Shown here piece after piece: positions 1 to 8,978 of a DNA stretch of 64,000 nucleotides; the stretch's first letter is position 1; every line of letters begins with the position of its first letter. Position numbers and translations under genes: made by a program. This DNA is from Lacibacter sp. H375 (GTDB lineage Bacteria > Bacteroidota > Bacteroidia > Chitinophagales > Chitinophagaceae): positions 1,736,001 through 1,800,000 of the forward strand of contig NZ_JBBKTT010000001.1 in assembly GCF_037892425.1 (NCBI RefSeq), written 5' to 3'. The notes beneath the pieces were generated by a model that was given only the letters and a program-made list of their open reading frames with translations, was not told the DNA's origin and made no database searches.

Positions 1-148
1 AAGTACCGAAACCAACCAATGTTACTTTACCGCCACCTTTCAATGTTTTGGTAACAGCTTCTACGAAAGAATCCAATACAGCATTTGCCTGTGTCTTTGA
101 AATTTCTGCATCTTCGGAAAGTTTTGCAACTAATTCAGCTTTGTTCAT
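1..148 (-). CDS. HU-family DNA-binding protein (partial, N-terminal 49 residues)
   Basis: Reverse-strand reading from the ATG at 148 gives MNKAELVAKLSEDAEISKTQ followed by a helix ending in GGGKVTLVGFGT. This is the helical N-terminus and first beta strand of a histone-like HU/IHF protein, which bends DNA non-specifically as a dimer in the nucleoid. About half of the usual 90 residues is present; the rest lies beyond the left edge. It has its own strong promoter (171..201). HU rather than IHF is inferred from the sequence start only. Confidence 0.9.
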   Translation of the reverse strand, partial: MNKAELVAKLSEDAEISKTQANAVLDSFVEAVTKTLKGGGKVTLVGFGT

Positions 149-170
149 AGTGAGAATTTTTTAAGTGGAG

Positions 171-201
171 CAAATATAGAGGGTTTTGCTTTCCAACAAA
201 A
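171..201 (-). promoter_or_regulatory. Bacteroidota-type promoter of the HU gene
   Basis: On the minus strand TTTTG (201..197) is followed after 18 bases by TATATTTG (178..171), a perfect match to TAnnTTTG. The ATG follows 22 bases later. It is one of the two cleanest promoters in the window and supports the phylum call. Confidence 0.75.
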
Positions 202-324
202 TTTTTTTACGTGTTTCGAAAGGTGTAAGAAATCGCTCAAATCCGCACGGGGAAAGGATTCCGCAGTAGTTAAAAAATCTAACAGATGTATGCAAATAAT
301 CACATTGCCCTGAAACTATTGACA

Positions 325-362
325 GACAAGGGTTTCAGAGATGTTGTTCTGAAAGCCTTGTC
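325..362. repeat. Long hairpin between HU and the DUF4286 gene
   Basis: Two 15-base arms (325..339 and 348..362, GACAAGGGTTTCAGA against TCTGAAAGCCTTGTC) pair with one mismatch around an 8-base loop. Part of the arm (GGCTTTCAG) occurs again at 369..377. It lies 57 bases past the stop of the DUF4286 gene, on the path towards the HU promoter. No T-run follows on either strand, so it is not a textbook terminator; it may protect a 3' end. Confidence 0.45.
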
Positions 363-418
363 AGTTAAGGCTTTCAGCGTGTGGATAAAGAAAAATCAGG
401 AGTTGAGTTTTTGCACAA

Positions 419-724
419 TTACTGCACAACTTCCATAATACTACGGAATGCAATGATACGATTGCCCCATTTATCAAATACTTTTTGACGAAGTGCTCCT
501 GCATGGTGCTGCACATATTCTTCCTGCTGTTGTTTTGTTTCAGCAAAATATTGAGCAGTATAAGTTGGTCCGTCTTCTTCATCAATGTCAAGCAGTTTCA
601 ATAATTGCCCGCTTTTGAAATAACCTGTGGCTATCACTTCAGGAATATGTTCTTCGAGCATCCATTTCACCCATGCATCATGAATGCTCCAATCAAGTTT
701 TGAGGTAACATTATATACGATCAT
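419..724 (-). CDS. DUF4286 family protein
   Basis: A 101-residue cytoplasmic protein starting MIVYNVTSKLDWSIHDAWVK and containing the HIPEVIATGYF segment and a central DGPTYTAQYF strand. This matches the small DUF4286 family found almost only in Bacteroidota, which has a ferredoxin-like alpha-beta look but no assigned function. No signal peptide, no catalytic motif. It is separated by one base from the upstream exonuclease III gene, so the two are co-transcribed and translationally linked. A link to DNA repair is only suggested by that neighbour. Confidence 0.8.
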   Translation of the reverse strand: MIVYNVTSKLDWSIHDAWVKWMLEEHIPEVIATGYFKSGQLLKLLDIDEEDGPTYTAQYFAETKQQQEEYVQHHAGALRQKVFDKWGNRIIAFRSIMEVVQ

Positions 725-725
725 G

Positions 726-1496
726 TTATTTTATTTTCAATTCAAGATAAACAGGACAATGATCGCTGTGTTTTACATCAGGATAAATTTCTGCATCCTT
801 TAAATTAGCTTTTAATGGTTCTGTTACACTAATGTAATCAATACGCCATCCTTTGTTCTGCAAACGTACACTGGGGAAACGTTGGCTCCACCAACTATAG
901 CGGTGAGGTTCTGGATGAAATTCACGAAACGTATCAACCCATCCATTCTCATAAAACTTTGTCATCCATTCACGTTCGGCTGGTAAAAATCCACTTGAAT
1001 TTTTGTTGCCTTTGGGATCATGAATATCTATTTCCTTGTGTGCAATGTTATAATCGCCGCAAAGAATAAGTTTAGGATGTTTCTTCTTTAGCTCGTTCAA
1101 CCATGTATAATATTCATCGAGCCACTGATATTTAAATTCCTGGCGAACATCACCACTTGTGCCGCTGGGGAAATAAGTATTGATGAGACGAATATCTCCA
1201 AACTGTAATTGTATCACACGGCCTTCGTCATCACTAGGCCCATGTCCATTGCCAGTTTCAACAGCATCGGGTTTTATTTTAGTGAACACCGCCACACCAC
1301 TGTAACCTTTCTTTTGTGCACTGAACCAATAATCGTGGTAGCCAAGGTCATTGAATAAGGTATAGTCAACATCTTCTTTCTGCGCTTTTGTTTCCTGTAC
1401 ACAAATAATGTCAGCTGGATCTGTTTTCAGCCAATCGATAAAACCTTTTTTAATGGCAGCACGAATACCGTTTACGTTATAAGAAATAATACGCAT
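726..1496 (-). CDS. xth: Exodeoxyribonuclease III (AP endonuclease)
   Basis: A 256-residue Mg-dependent endonuclease/exonuclease/phosphatase-fold enzyme that nicks 5' of abasic sites and removes blocked 3' ends in base excision repair. Visible motifs in order: ISYNVNGIRAA (5-14, metal-site Asn), VQETK with the metal-ligand Glu35, GDYNIAHKEIDI (active-site Asp and Asn), WRIDYISVT, and the terminal SDHCPV with the catalytic Asp-His pair. Length is normal for the ExoA/XthA branch. The stop is one base before the DUF4286 start, so these two form one transcript. Confidence 0.95.
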   Translation of the reverse strand: MRIISYNVNGIRAAIKKGFIDWLKTDPADIICVQETKAQKEDVDYTLFNDLGYHDYWFSAQKKGYSGVAVFTKIKPDAVETGNGHGPSDDEGRVIQLQFGDIRLINTYFPSGTSGDVRQEFKYQWLDEYYTWLNELKKKHPKLILCGDYNIAHKEIDIHDPKGNKNSSGFLPAEREWMTKFYENGWVDTFREFHPEPHRYSWWSQRFPSVRLQNKGWRIDYISVTEPLKANLKDAEIYPDVKHSDHCPVYLELKIK

Positions 1497-1603
1497 GATA
1501 ATTTATTCTTTGGCGAAAGTAAGAAAGGCAAGTAATACTCGATATAAAAAGAAAGGCATTCCTTTTTTTGAAATGCCTTTTTATCAAGAAATAAGAATAA
1601 TAA

Positions 1604-2575
1604 CTATGCTTTTCGCTTATAAAAAGTCTGTTCTATTTTTTTGTCAACCGGTTTTACCGTTTGCAGGAATTTATAGATGGCTTTGATCTCCATATCACTC
1701 ATGCGACTGAAAGGTCCCCATGCCATGGGACTGTGTTTGTTGAGTTTTCCCTGACGTATACGGGTGCGGAACATCTCCTCACTCCAGCCATAAATACGTC
1801 CTGTTCCTTTATGTGGTGTAAGATTTGGACTTTGGCATTCGTAGTTTTTAGGATCAATAACAGATTCCATTTTAAAACCGCCTGCAAAAGGTTCGCCAAT
1901 AAAAGCACCCGTCATCAGATCCCGATCAGTATGACAACCGTTACAATTTGCAACACTAACAGCAAGGTATCTTCCATATTCAACAGTTGTATCTGCTTTT
2001 ACTTCTTTAGGAGGAGTAGCAGTTGGGCCAACAGGTTTTAAAACAAACGCTTTAATGACCATGCCTAACAGATTCATTTTATTTTCAGGTACTTTGTTGT
2101 TCACTGGTTTTATTGTACGGATATATGAAATAACAGCAGCAAGATCAGCATCACTCATATCATGAAAAGGCATAAAGTCGAATAAAGCTCTTCCATCATG
2201 ACCTACACCATAACGGAGAGAACGTGCAATTGCCTCATCAGAAATATTGCCAATACCGGTTTCTTTATCAGGAGTGATATTTCTGGAATAGATATGACCT
2301 ATTGGTAAAGCAAAATCATAACCGCCCGGTAAGTCAACTTCTTCGCCTTTATTCACCAGTTCTTCTGTGCCCTTTTTAGCGTGGCAATCGGCGCAATGTG
2401 CAGGTCCGTACACAAGATATTTACCTCTTGCAAGAACAGCGCTGTCGGTTGTTGCTTTAATGTTGGGATAAGGAGCGTCGTACTTTTTGTTTTGGTTGAG
2501 TAGTACGATAACTGTAACTCCTGCAATGATGAATAAAAGGATAAGCCCTGTCCATTTAAGGATTTTTTTAAACAT
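1604..2575 (-). CDS. Di-haem cytochrome c, membrane-anchored
   Basis: 323 residues when started at the ATG at 2575; an in-frame upstream ATG at 2620 adds an unlikely 15-residue tail before the obvious MFKKILKW membrane anchor (hydrophobic 9-26). Two c-type haem sites are seen, CADCH (61-65) and CNGCH (211-215), each in a cytochrome-c domain with NITPD/NLTPH segments and later Met residues that could be axial ligands. It resembles the small cytochrome subunits of periplasmic dehydrogenases, but no dehydrogenase is adjacent. A close paralogue lies at 33748..34692; unlike that gene, this one lacks the LytTR-type operator. Confidence 0.85.
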   Translation of the reverse strand: MFKKILKWTGLILLFIIAGVTVIVLLNQNKKYDAPYPNIKATTDSAVLARGKYLVYGPAHCADCHAKKGTEELVNKGEEVDLPGGYDFALPIGHIYSRNITPDKETGIGNISDEAIARSLRYGVGHDGRALFDFMPFHDMSDADLAAVISYIRTIKPVNNKVPENKMNLLGMVIKAFVLKPVGPTATPPKEVKADTTVEYGRYLAVSVANCNGCHTDRDLMTGAFIGEPFAGGFKMESVIDPKNYECQSPNLTPHKGTGRIYGWSEEMFRTRIRQGKLNKHSPMAWGPFSRMSDMEIKAIYKFLQTVKPVDKKIEQTFYKRKA

Positions 2576-2720
2576 GATGGTTGGTTTTGGGTGATGATTG
2601 AACAATCTAAGAAAGCACAAAAGATAAAAACAATTTTAAAATAATGCAAGGGGCAGACAAAAAGGTGGTGGCCACTACCGGCACTTTTAAAAAACAGGTA
2701 TTATTGTATAAACGATCAAC

Positions 2721-3224
2721 ATGGAGAATGATCTGAAATATGCCTCTGAGGAAAACACAGCCCAATCATCTGTGTTATCAGATATTGCAACATTGAACTA
2801 TAATTATGCAAGCGCAGTTCAACGTTTTTTTAATTGGTTGATCGATAATTTAGTTATGCGTTTTGCTGTAAGCTATCTTACTGGCGCTGCAGTGGGCCTT
2901 CTTCTGCAGATAGTCTCTCCCGAAATATTATTTGAACTGGCATCGGGAGAACGTGGTTTTGTTTTCTGGGTCGTGAGTTATTTTATCGGCATTTGTAACT
3001 ATCTCTTTTATTATACGCTATGCGAAAAACTTTTCAGGGGTTACACACTCGGTAAATTAATAACAGGCACAAGAGCCATACGAGACGATGATGCCGAACT
3101 AAAATTTAAAGATGCGTTGATGCGTTCACTTTGCCGTATTGTTCCCTTTGAAGTATTGAGTGCCTTAGCCGGTTTTCCCTGGCATGATACATGGACAAAA
3201 ACAAAAGTGGTGAAAACAAGATAA
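2721..3224 (+). CDS. RDD family membrane protein
   Basis: 167 residues. After a soluble N-terminus the sequence has the RDD signature: Arg and Asp in AVQRFFNWLIDNLVMR, two or three hydrophobic spans (about 45-65, 75-100), the motif RGYTLGKLITGTRAI, then DALMRSLCRIVPFEVLSAL. RDD proteins are small inner-membrane proteins; some act as ion antiporters or accessory permeases, but no substrate can be read here. It is a single gene transcribed towards the TonB-dependent receptor (convergent, 13-base gap). Confidence 0.85.
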   Translation: MENDLKYASEENTAQSSVLSDIATLNYNYASAVQRFFNWLIDNLVMRFAVSYLTGAAVGLLLQIVSPEILFELASGERGFVFWVVSYFIGICNYLFYYTLCEKLFRGYTLGKLITGTRAIRDDDAELKFKDALMRSLCRIVPFEVLSALAGFPWHDTWTKTKVVKTR

Positions 3225-3237
3225 AAGTTGAATGGTA

Positions 3238-5451
3238 TTAAAAATGAAATGCCAGCTTCAGTTTTATAAAGAACGGATTGCCCGGTGTGTAATGTAACTC
3301 TGTAACGGGATCGGTTTCATTTCTTAATCTTGATTCAGTTGCAAACTGCGCTTCATTCCATTGGGTGTTGAATAAATTCTCAACAACTGTTGCCAGCTCA
3401 AACTTACTGAACGCATAACTGAGCGAAGCATCAGTTACAAAATATCCTTTTGCTGTAATACTGTAGTCTTCATTAGCAGCACGGTTCGCAAGGTAACGAT
3501 AGCGTAAACTTGCATTCCAGCTGTTGTACTGGTAATTGATTCCACCGGTACTTGTAACAGTTGGTGCAAGCGGAATATAGTTTTCACCTTTTGCATCTTC
3601 AACACTTCTTGCATGCGCAAGATTAATATTGGCATCGGCTGTTAAAGCTTTCAACGGTTGCCAGCGAACAGAAACATCTGCACCATATCTTCTTGTTTTA
3701 CCGCCCGGCTCAACAATACCTTCATCGCCCACATACACAAACTCCTGTTCAAGAAACAAATGCCAGGCTGCGGCATTAATGAGTAAGCTCTTGAATGGTT
3801 TCCAGATAAAACCAAGATCAGAACCGTAAGATGCCGGTAAAACACGTTTACCTGTTTGCGGCAACACCACACGTGTATCATTGCTATGGAAGCCTTTGCC
3901 GTTCTTCAGGTATAGCTGCAATGATTTGTTTACTGTGTAGAAAATATTCAGCTTAGGACTTACAATTGCTTTTTGTTGTGATGCTAAAGACGGGTTTAAC
4001 TTATCGCTGTAATCAAAGTGAAAATAATCAAGTCTTGCCCCAAGGTTTAACAGCCAGTTGCCTTGTTCAATTTTTTCATCGGCATACAGCCATGCATTTG
4101 CTTCTCTTACATTTCCCAATGCAACAGCATCGAGAATTTCTGTTTTATTTTTTGTGCGTGAAAGTTCAGAATTGTCTGTAGCATCAACTCTTACTCCGCT
4201 GCCGATACTGCTGGTGAAAGTAGTTTTGCCTTTGTATTTTTTCGATTGCCAGTTTGATTGCCATCCATAAATGTCTCTTGCTTCCTGTTGCCTGATCTGA
4301 TCTCCATTTACAGGATCGTTCAGGAAAAAAGTAAAGTTTGAAATAAGATTGAAATGGTAACGGGAATAAAACAACTGATGCTCCAGCAGATCATCGTTGC
4401 GTAAACGTTGCTGCAGTTTTGTGCTGATGTTGATACGGCCGGTGTAACCACCTTCGGTATTATCGATAGCACCGAAACGTGAGATAGTTCCATCTTTCAC
4501 TGCACGTTCAGGAATTTGTCCGGATGCATCCCAGCGACTGTTGAATACATTGGCTTGCACAAATAATTTGTTGCGTTCATTCAACTGTGCATTATACTTT
4601 CCCCAGATATTAAAACGGTTAAAGTTCTGCGGACTTTCAAATGCCCCATCAGAATAAATATATTCAGAAGCGATGTAAGCACTTTGTTTTTGATTGGATG
4701 CAGGCAACAGGTTTACCATTGCTAAAGCTCTGTAACTGTTAAATGACCCAACTTCTGTTTGCACAGTGTTTTGCGAAAGACGATTAGCTGTTTGCAGTTC
4801 AACATAACCGGCAGTATTGAAGTTGCCTTGCTCTGCATAATAACTTCCTTTACCATAGTCGATCGTTTTTACGAGTTCAGGAATTACAAAATGCAGATCG
4901 GCATAGCCTTGCCCGTGTGCATGCGAAGGCATATTCACGGGCATGCCATCAACAGTGATTCTTACATCTGTTCCATGATCAACATCAAAGCCACGTAAAA
5001 ATATTTGCTCCGCTTTACCACCACCCTGGTGTTGTGCAATAAACAATCCGGGCACATAGCGTAAAAATTCCTGTGCTGAGTTTACAGGCCGTTGATTCAG
5101 ATCAATCTTGCTGATGGTTGAATACACTTTATTGGCATTGCCCGCAGCGATCACTACCTCTTTCAGGTTGAAAGCAGCACGTGCTAATAATACAGTACTG
5201 TTGTTTGATGTATTGATCTCTTGTGTGGCATAGCCAATTGCAGAAACGATAACGATTGTTTCACCATTTTCCAATGCAATGCTGAAGCGACCATCTCTTG
5301 CTGCAGTTGTTAGCTTGGTTTTGCTTTGTACCACTGCACCTTCAACAGGTTCGTTTGTAACAGCATCAATAATTCGGCTGCTGTAATTAGTTTGTGCGGC
5401 AAGTACAAATACATGAAATGTAAAAATGGAAAGAAATAGAATTGCTTTCAT
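3238..5451 (-). CDS. TonB-dependent outer-membrane receptor
   Basis: 737 residues. Signal peptide at 1-18 (ends VLAAQ), then a carboxypeptidase-regulatory-like beta-sandwich (about 20-100), a plug domain (LRYVPGLFIAQHQGGGKAEQIFLRGFDVDHGTDVRI region, about 125-225) and a 22-strand barrel ending in the aromatic C-terminus KLKLAFHF. It is an outer-membrane importer driven by TonB-ExbBD. The ligand is unknown; the plug sequence with DVDHGTD resembles receptors often near metal or haem uptake genes, but that is weak. Sixteen bases separate it from the TPR lipoprotein upstream, so they form an operon, an arrangement reminiscent of receptor plus surface lipoprotein but without SusD features. Confidence 0.9.
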   Translation of the reverse strand: MKAILFLSIFTFHVFVLAAQTNYSSRIIDAVTNEPVEGAVVQSKTKLTTAARDGRFSIALENGETIVIVSAIGYATQEINTSNNSTVLLARAAFNLKEVVIAAGNANKVYSTISKIDLNQRPVNSAQEFLRYVPGLFIAQHQGGGKAEQIFLRGFDVDHGTDVRITVDGMPVNMPSHAHGQGYADLHFVIPELVKTIDYGKGSYYAEQGNFNTAGYVELQTANRLSQNTVQTEVGSFNSYRALAMVNLLPASNQKQSAYIASEYIYSDGAFESPQNFNRFNIWGKYNAQLNERNKLFVQANVFNSRWDASGQIPERAVKDGTISRFGAIDNTEGGYTGRINISTKLQQRLRNDDLLEHQLFYSRYHFNLISNFTFFLNDPVNGDQIRQQEARDIYGWQSNWQSKKYKGKTTFTSSIGSGVRVDATDNSELSRTKNKTEILDAVALGNVREANAWLYADEKIEQGNWLLNLGARLDYFHFDYSDKLNPSLASQQKAIVSPKLNIFYTVNKSLQLYLKNGKGFHSNDTRVVLPQTGKRVLPASYGSDLGFIWKPFKSLLINAAAWHLFLEQEFVYVGDEGIVEPGGKTRRYGADVSVRWQPLKALTADANINLAHARSVEDAKGENYIPLAPTVTSTGGINYQYNSWNASLRYRYLANRAANEDYSITAKGYFVTDASLSYAFSKFELATVVENLFNTQWNEAQFATESRLRNETDPVTELHYTPGNPFFIKLKLAFHF

Positions 5452-5467
5452 AACAGTTAGTTGATGG

Positions 5468-6769
5468 TTAAAGCGTTTTTAATTCCGCTTTTATTTCATT
5501 AGCAGTTACAGGACCTAACTCAAAGCTGCTTTCCAATGCTTCTGCCAGGTATTGTTTTGCCAGTTTTGGCTTGCCGCTTTTTTTCAGCAGTAATCCTATA
5601 TGATAAAGGGCATCGGGTTCAAATGTTTTGTTGATGATACGGCTCTCTGCAATTTTCACAGCTTCATCGAGTTGTCCGTTCTTATACAACGACCATGCAA
5701 ACAATTCATACGATTGTGGAGTAGGTCGGTTACTGATCTCTTTTTGTGCAATAGACATAGCTGATGATTGATTATTCAATTCATCGCTCATAATTGTAAA
5801 AAGATATTTGTTGTACATGTCGCCGTAGGCTGGGTTACTCACTTTGTCAACAAATGAAGCGAGGTATTGATTCTTTGCCTGGTTGTTTTGTTCAAATGCA
5901 GCGATCTCACTCAGCATCAGATCGTAATCAGGAACAGGATGCTGCTCCTGCAACCAAAGCAATATTTTTTTGGCAAACTCTGTATTCTTATCATGTGAAT
6001 ATGCGATCCATGCAATGCCTTTCCATGCATGATAATAATCGGGATGATCTTTCACCACCTCAGTATACAGTTGATATGATTCACTGATACGGTTGTTATG
6101 GCCATACATATCGGCCAGGTTTGTTTTAACCCAAGGCAGCAATTGATCTTTCTTCGATTCCTTTATATCGGCATATGCTTTTTCCATAAAGCTGATACTT
6201 GCTTCGCTGTTGCCTTTATGATCTTCGAGTTTTGAAGCTCGGGTGTAATAGTCAAAATTATTTTTGTGGCGGAAGGCGTTGAGAATTGCTTCTGCCCGGT
6301 TGTAATTGCCCAGTTCAAGTTTTACATCAAACTGTTGCAAACGGGTCAAATACATATCATCACCCATTGTTGCAGCGGTATCAAGATAGCGTTCGGCTTG
6401 TATAAACTGATGCTGGGTAACACAGTTAGATGCCAATGAACGATAAATGCCTGATGAAAAACGCTTTTGCAATCGGTTAGCTACATGATATAAACTATCA
6501 CTTTTATGTATGTCACTTATCTGGCCGCTGTATTGAAAACGTTGATTGTACAATGATGCCAGTTTGATCTGGCTGCTCATATCATCAGCTGTTATTGCAA
6601 GACGATCATTCCAGAACTTCATATCAGCTGCAATTGTTTCCAACGCTTTTGCAGATGTTGTTTGTTCGAGCAATGCCATGATCTTTTCTTCCTGCACAAC
6701 AGGCTTGCCGTTTTTTGAACAGGCTGCCATCAGAACGGTGCAACAAAGAATGATAAAAGACTTATACAT
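5468..6769 (-). CDS. TPR-repeat lipoprotein
   Basis: 433 residues. Lipoprotein signal with lipobox MAAC (Cys16 is the likely acylated residue). The rest is all helical with successive tetratricopeptide-like units, for example around 120-300 (AERYLDTAA, AEAILNAFR, YYHAWKGIAWIAY) and near the C-terminus (DALYHIGLLLKKSGKPKLAKQYLAEAL). No enzyme motif. It is the first gene of a two-gene unit with the TonB-dependent receptor, so it may be a periplasmic or surface partner of that receptor. A terminator (6805..6832) lies upstream and insulates it from the DUF4331 pair. Confidence 0.75.
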   Translation of the reverse strand: MYKSFIILCCTVLMAACSKNGKPVVQEEKIMALLEQTTSAKALETIAADMKFWNDRLAITADDMSSQIKLASLYNQRFQYSGQISDIHKSDSLYHVANRLQKRFSSGIYRSLASNCVTQHQFIQAERYLDTAATMGDDMYLTRLQQFDVKLELGNYNRAEAILNAFRHKNNFDYYTRASKLEDHKGNSEASISFMEKAYADIKESKKDQLLPWVKTNLADMYGHNNRISESYQLYTEVVKDHPDYYHAWKGIAWIAYSHDKNTEFAKKILLWLQEQHPVPDYDLMLSEIAAFEQNNQAKNQYLASFVDKVSNPAYGDMYNKYLFTIMSDELNNQSSAMSIAQKEISNRPTPQSYELFAWSLYKNGQLDEAVKIAESRIINKTFEPDALYHIGLLLKKSGKPKLAKQYLAEALESSFELGPVTANEIKAELKTL

Positions 6770-6804
6770 AAAAGATGGTTTGTAGTTTACGGTAGTGGTT
6801 TAAA

Positions 6805-6832
6805 AAAGGCGAAGGCTTTCACCTTCGCCTTT
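6805..6832 (-). terminator. Rho-independent terminator after the DUF4331 gene pair
   Basis: Perfect 11-bp stem (AAAGGCGAAGG / CCTTCGCCTTT) with a 6-base loop. On the minus strand it is followed by a run of T, 27 bases after the stop at 6859. Confidence 0.8.
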
Positions 6833-6858
6833 ACTTGTTTCTCTTGGTTCGCCTATAA

Positions 6859-7380
6859 TTAATGAGGTGTAGCCAAATAGGGGAATGAAGTGAGGAATGC
6901 TTTATCGTTTGCATTTACCTTATCACTTGTAAGACCAGGATTTGCACTGCCATCAGGACCACCGAATAACAGTAACAGTTCCACATCAATTACATCATCA
7001 CCCAATGCACGGCCTGTTAAAACATTTGTGCCATCAAAGAATGTTGTCTTTTTATTTGTAGCAACATTCAATACATCCGTTACCAGCAGGCCAATCAACT
7101 GATCAACATTTTGACCTAATGCATTTGTTGTGTAACCCGGATTTAATGCCAGGAAATTTGCTTTGAACTTTGCGAAGAAAGCGGCATTCATTGCTGATGG
7201 AGCTGTTATATTAAAAGCATCTTTATCAGCAGGCGCATTGAATACGGTGTTAATTGCAGGGCGGGCCATTTGATCCTGAATTTCGTAAACCTGTTGTGTA
7301 GCAGGAGCATTTTCTTTCTTACAGGCAACAAAGAACATTGTGCCGGCAAGAACTGTGTATAAACCTATTTTGAGTTTCAT
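6859..7380 (-). CDS. DUF4331 C-terminal-half lipoprotein
   Basis: 173 residues with a lipoprotein signal ending FFVACKKE (Cys20). The mature part (ARPAINTVFNAPADKDAFN, then GRALGDDVIDVELLLLFGG and the end FLTSFPYLATPH) corresponds to the C-terminal half of DUF4331 proteins, where RLGDDV-D and the terminal FPYLA-PH are hallmarks. The N-terminal half is coded by the upstream gene, 34 bases away. The pair therefore looks like one DUF4331 protein split into a secreted part and a lipid-anchored part. Function of DUF4331 is unknown; it is secreted in many bacteria. Confidence 0.75.
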   Translation of the reverse strand: MKLKIGLYTVLAGTMFFVACKKENAPATQQVYEIQDQMARPAINTVFNAPADKDAFNITAPSAMNAAFFAKFKANFLALNPGYTTNALGQNVDQLIGLLVTDVLNVATNKKTTFFDGTNVLTGRALGDDVIDVELLLLFGGPDGSANPGLTSDKVNANDKAFLTSFPYLATPH

Positions 7381-7414
7381 CTGATTATAATTTTGTTTTT
7401 AAAATTTGGTTTGC

Positions 7415-8074
7415 TTAGTTGATCGCTTTTTTTGATTCAGCCCAAACGTTGATGGTGCCGCTTCCTCCTAATTTTGATTTAGGAACTTCAACAACAATAC
7501 TCAATACGTTCGTGCCTTTGAAAGCATCGGTACCGGGATTGTTAAAGCCAGCAGCCATACCACCAACTACTTTTTTGAATTGATTCAGATCAAAGAAGAA
7601 TGGATCATCACGTGGGCCGGCAAAAACTTTAATGCCATTTTCTTCGCCAATGATAGCTGTCTGTCCATACGGAGTAACACTTGCCTGCACACTAAATGCA
7701 CTTGGACTGATAATGCTTTTTGAACCAGTAGAAGCTGGCTTGTAAGGGCCATAAATTCTCATCTTGTTGTTCATCACAACAGCTTGAATAACGAGATCTT
7801 CAACATTATCACCAGTGTTATCAATATTAAATTCTATGAGAGTTTTCTCATCAAATTTTGCAGCGCCGGTGGCTGAAGGTGATAGTAAACCTTGTGTGTT
7901 TGCAACAAATACAAGATTGTTTGTGTTTTCACCCTGGAAAACATACACATCAGTGATGTCAGTTGTCTGGTTAGATACAGCAGGTGCATCGAGGTGATCC
8001 GCAGCATAAATAATGCCCCCGGTTACAGCTACTGCTGCTGCAAGAACAGTCAGTAAAACTTTTCTCTTTTTCAT
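7415..8074 (-). CDS. DUF4331 N-terminal-half secreted protein
   Basis: 219 residues. Signal peptide 1-25 (ends GIIYAA), then the DUF4331 opening ADHLDAPAVSNQTTDITDVY, the edge strand LVFVANTQGLLSP, and a C-terminal LSIVVEVPKSKLGGSGTINVWAESK. Usual family length is near 450-500 residues, so about half is present; the matching second half is the next gene. Because both genes have their own export signals and the split falls at a domain border, this is a stable two-protein arrangement and not a fresh frameshift. The fasciclin gene lies upstream on the same strand but behind a terminator. Confidence 0.8.
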   Translation of the reverse strand: MKKRKVLLTVLAAAVAVTGGIIYAADHLDAPAVSNQTTDITDVYVFQGENTNNLVFVANTQGLLSPSATGAAKFDEKTLIEFNIDNTGDNVEDLVIQAVVMNNKMRIYGPYKPASTGSKSIISPSAFSVQASVTPYGQTAIIGEENGIKVFAGPRDDPFFFDLNQFKKVVGGMAAGFNNPGTDAFKGTNVLSIVVEVPKSKLGGSGTINVWAESKKAIN

Positions 8075-8129
8075 TGTTTGATTTTTTTTGATTAAAAATT
8101 TTTTGATTGATGATTTGTATTCACATTAC

Positions 8130-8153
8130 TCAGGGAGATGAGTTGGTACAGAT
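8130..8153 (-). promoter_or_regulatory. Upstream element of the DUF4331 pair shared with the fasciclin gene
   Basis: On the minus strand ATCTGTAC (8153..8146) is followed 11 bases later by CCTGA (8134..8130). The fasciclin leader carries the same ATCTGTAC (9002..8995) followed by CCTGAAGAAAC (8989..8979). A nearby AAAATCCA is also shared (8191..8184 region here). No TAnnTTTG box is evident, so an alternative sigma factor is possible. Weak evidence. Confidence 0.3.
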
Positions 8154-8272
8154 ATGATAGACTTACGTTAAACTGATGTGAATTGGATTTTAAAACAGAG
8201 AAAATATTTTAATGCTTTGTTTGCATATATAGAACCGGGCGAAAAAATTATTTAGTGTTTATATAAAAAAGA

Positions 8273-8298
8273 AAGCGGATGGTGGAAACCATCCGCTT
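8273..8298 (-). terminator. Terminator of the fasciclin gene
   Basis: Perfect 10-bp stem AAGCGGATGG / CCATCCGCTT with a 6-base loop, followed on the minus strand by TTCTTTTTT. It starts 25 bases after the stop at 8324. Confidence 0.85.
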
Positions 8299-8323
8299 AT
8301 AAACCAAAACCAGGACTACATAT

Positions 8324-8905
8324 TTAGCCTTTCGGCAAAACAACGGCGTCGATAACATGGATAACGCCATTACTTTGATAAACATCTTTGATTGTTACGG
8401 AAGCCATTCCACCTTTCTCATCTTTGATCCAGAGTGTTTTGTCTTTCATCCATAACCATAACTTACCACCTTGCACGGTTGTTAACTCAGCTTTGCCATT
8501 ACCTTCTTTAATAAGGCGTGCAATTTCTTTTGCATCTAAACGGCCGGCTACAACATGATACGTAAGCACTGCTGTAAGTGTTGCTTTGTTTTCAGGCTTC
8601 ACCAATGTTTCAACTGTACCTGCAGGTAATTTTTCAAAGGCTGCATTTGTAGGAGCGAATACGGTAAACGGGCCAGCACTCATTAATGTTTCAACAAGAC
8701 CTCCTGCTTTTACAGCCGCAACCAGTGTTGTATGATCTTTTGAATTAACTGCATTTTCAACAATGTTTTTTGATGGATACATTGGTGCACCACCTACTTC
8801 TACTGTTTTTTCATTCATCTTTTTAGATGTTGAGGTTTGTGCGTTTAGTGTACCAACAGCAATAACTGCTGCAATTGACAAGGCTAACAATTTTACTTTT
8901 TTCAT
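8324..8905 (-). CDS. Secreted fasciclin-domain protein
   Basis: 193 residues. Signal peptide 1-22 (ends GTLNAQ), a basic linker, then one FAS1 domain (about 45-190) with both conserved boxes: H1 around GPFTVFAPTNAAFEKLP and the YHVVAGRLDA segment, ending in VIHVIDAVVLP. FAS1 domains mediate adhesion or matrix contacts; in bacteria they are exported and often placed beside DUF4331 or sigma/anti-sigma genes. The gene is monocistronic, with its own terminator. Confidence 0.9.
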   Translation of the reverse strand: MKKVKLLALSIAAVIAVGTLNAQTSTSKKMNEKTVEVGGAPMYPSKNIVENAVNSKDHTTLVAAVKAGGLVETLMSAGPFTVFAPTNAAFEKLPAGTVETLVKPENKATLTAVLTYHVVAGRLDAKEIARLIKEGNGKAELTTVQGGKLWLWMKDKTLWIKDEKGGMASVTIKDVYQSNGVIHVIDAVVLPKG

Positions 8906-8978
8906 TTTTCTTAAGTTTATAAATTGATGATTGATATACGGGGTTGCCTGATGTGTAGTTGTTGGTTAATACTGCTTT

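Noticed and set aside
325-377. Hairpin with repeated GGCTTTCAG as a CRISPR-like or mobile repeat
   Set aside because: Only one and a half copies, no spacers, no transposase or cas gene in the window; reported only as a hairpin.
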